DNA of 64,000 bases from the NCBI RefSeq assembly GCF_963675165.1, contig NC_087390.1, positions 165,001 to 229,000 on the forward strand, read 5' to 3'. Source of the DNA: Halichondria panicea. Lineage: Eukaryota; Porifera; Demospongiae; Suberitida; Halichondriidae. Shown one piece after another: positions 62,947-64,000 of this stretch; position 1 is the stretch's first letter, and the number at the start of each line of letters is the position of its first letter. The translations under genes were made by a program, and so were the position numbers. The notes under the pieces were generated by a model. That model had not been told where the DNA came from. It did not search any database and saw only the letters and a program-made list of their open reading frames with translations.

Positions 62947-64000
62947 CTGAGGGGGTGAGAAACAAATTTAATGTATTGTAACACGTGTACGTACAATGCA
63001 ATTTACAGTGTGACAACAGATGCTCTGTAACTGTAGAGTTGTGGTGGTCCATATTAGAAGGAAACAAATGGTATGCTCAAATCTCAAAATTTTAATATCC
63101 TATTTTCCCTGCATCCCATGGTATTTTATCAAAAACAAGCCAAAAAATAGGCCTTTGATTTTAACACATTACCTGAAAGGCCTCTCTCTACCATAACGTT
63201 AGACTCTACCATTAGAGTCCATGCTATTGCTATGACTACTATTGAGCGGAATTGGAGGCCAATACCACATTGATATCAGTGGCGGATCCAGACAGGTTCC
63301 ATCGGTTCCATGAACCCCCCTTTCACACAAGAACACACTGGAGATCAACTTACTATAGCTAGCAACTCAGCTTTGAATGATCGTGGTCTGTAGTTACTAG
63401 GCTAAACAAATGTGATTTCATGCAATTGTGATTGTGGGCAGAGCTCTCTAAAGCGCATGCTAAAGCATGAGTAATGATCAACTGTTTTGGAACCTCCCTC
63501 TTCAACATTCCTGGATAGAGACATTGTGTTGTGTACATGCATGGATATCTAATTACAGACTGGCTCAGCCTACAAAGTGGGCGCCAGCTATAAGGCTGCA
63601 TTGTGCATGTGTAGTGTAATTAGATATCATGATTCGTTATGTTTTAAGCACCTTTGCAACACATGAACACAAATGGGTAAACCACAATGTAAACACAGTA
63701 TAAACATACTATATTAGGAGGTCCTGGCAAATTATGCTCTTTTTTCTGCCTATTATGCTTTTGAGCACTGCCCCAAATTCAGCCTACTATATGCTTGTGG
63801 AAAAAACCTATTATGCCCCACATTGACGTTATAAATAATCTTTTTTCAGCAGTATTTCGTAACTAAAAAATTATCTCTTGTCGTATTGTACATTTGTAAC
63901 AAAACTGAAGATTCAAAATGTAAAGAAGACTTTTAAAACACTAGTAAAGAAACCACTCAAGTACAGTCCTGTATGTAGCCTACAAGCCCTGGCAAATTAC
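62947..64000. other. ANKAR upstream intron or promoter region
   Basis: A degenerate copy of foldback family C is at about 63050-63200. Near the end, tggcaaattat-type sequence occurs twice (about 63725 and 63990). I found no ANKAR-like coding exon here, so the next upstream exon, if any, is outside the window. Confidence 0.45.

Overview
The window reads as nuclear DNA of an early-branching animal, most likely a sponge. The sequence shows intron-rich, tightly packed genes with GT-AG splicing, animal-specific families (kinesin-1, DOK-like PH-PTB adaptors, nostrin, ANKAR, TRAF/MATH fragments), abundant CA/GT microsatellites, minisatellites, and small foldback elements in introns. The sponge assignment is inference from protein flavour and gene density. 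I reconstructed exons by hand from splice sites, reading-phase continuity and known family sequences. Most models close exactly in phase; two MIOS junctions do not.

Layout. 1-327 (+): last exon of an unidentified gene. 654-17782 (+): kinesin-1 heavy chain (KIF5 type, 22 exons), whose 5-kb intron 11 holds TRAF-like gene remnants on both strands and a scrambled duplication array. 19177-22297 and 23866-27176 (-): two tandem PH+PTB adaptors of the DOK/IRS type, with RPA3 (22594-23236, +) between them. 27503-35997 (-): MIOS, a GATOR2 subunit. 36165-43269 (+): NOSTRIN (F-BAR/SH3), head-to-head with MIOS. 43537-46289 (-) and 46533-49909 (+): two inositol hexakisphosphate kinase paralogues, head-to-head. 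50167-56317 (-): a large ankyrin-repeat protein ending in a predicted pseudokinase. 56543-57363 (-): ribosomal protein eL27. 57685-58884 (+): RAB18. 59138-62946 (-): the C-terminal part of ANKAR, continuing past the window edge.

Genes are unrelated in function but packed tightly: intergenic gaps are mostly 160-630 bp and four are divergent (head-to-head). Several genes touch membrane traffic and signalling: KIF5 motor, RAB18, the F-BAR protein nostrin, IP6 kinases, DOK adaptors, and MIOS in TORC1 control. There is no operon logic.

Most notable points: an in-frame alternative end of the kinesin that would add a C-terminal transmembrane anchor; a pseudokinase with HRN and GGF in place of HRD and DFG; gene conversion restricted to one exon of the inverted IP6K pair; a minisatellite whose every unit carries a 5' splice site; a 100-bp MITE with a clean 9-bp target duplication; and CA repeats sitting on the sense strand immediately upstream of splice acceptors.
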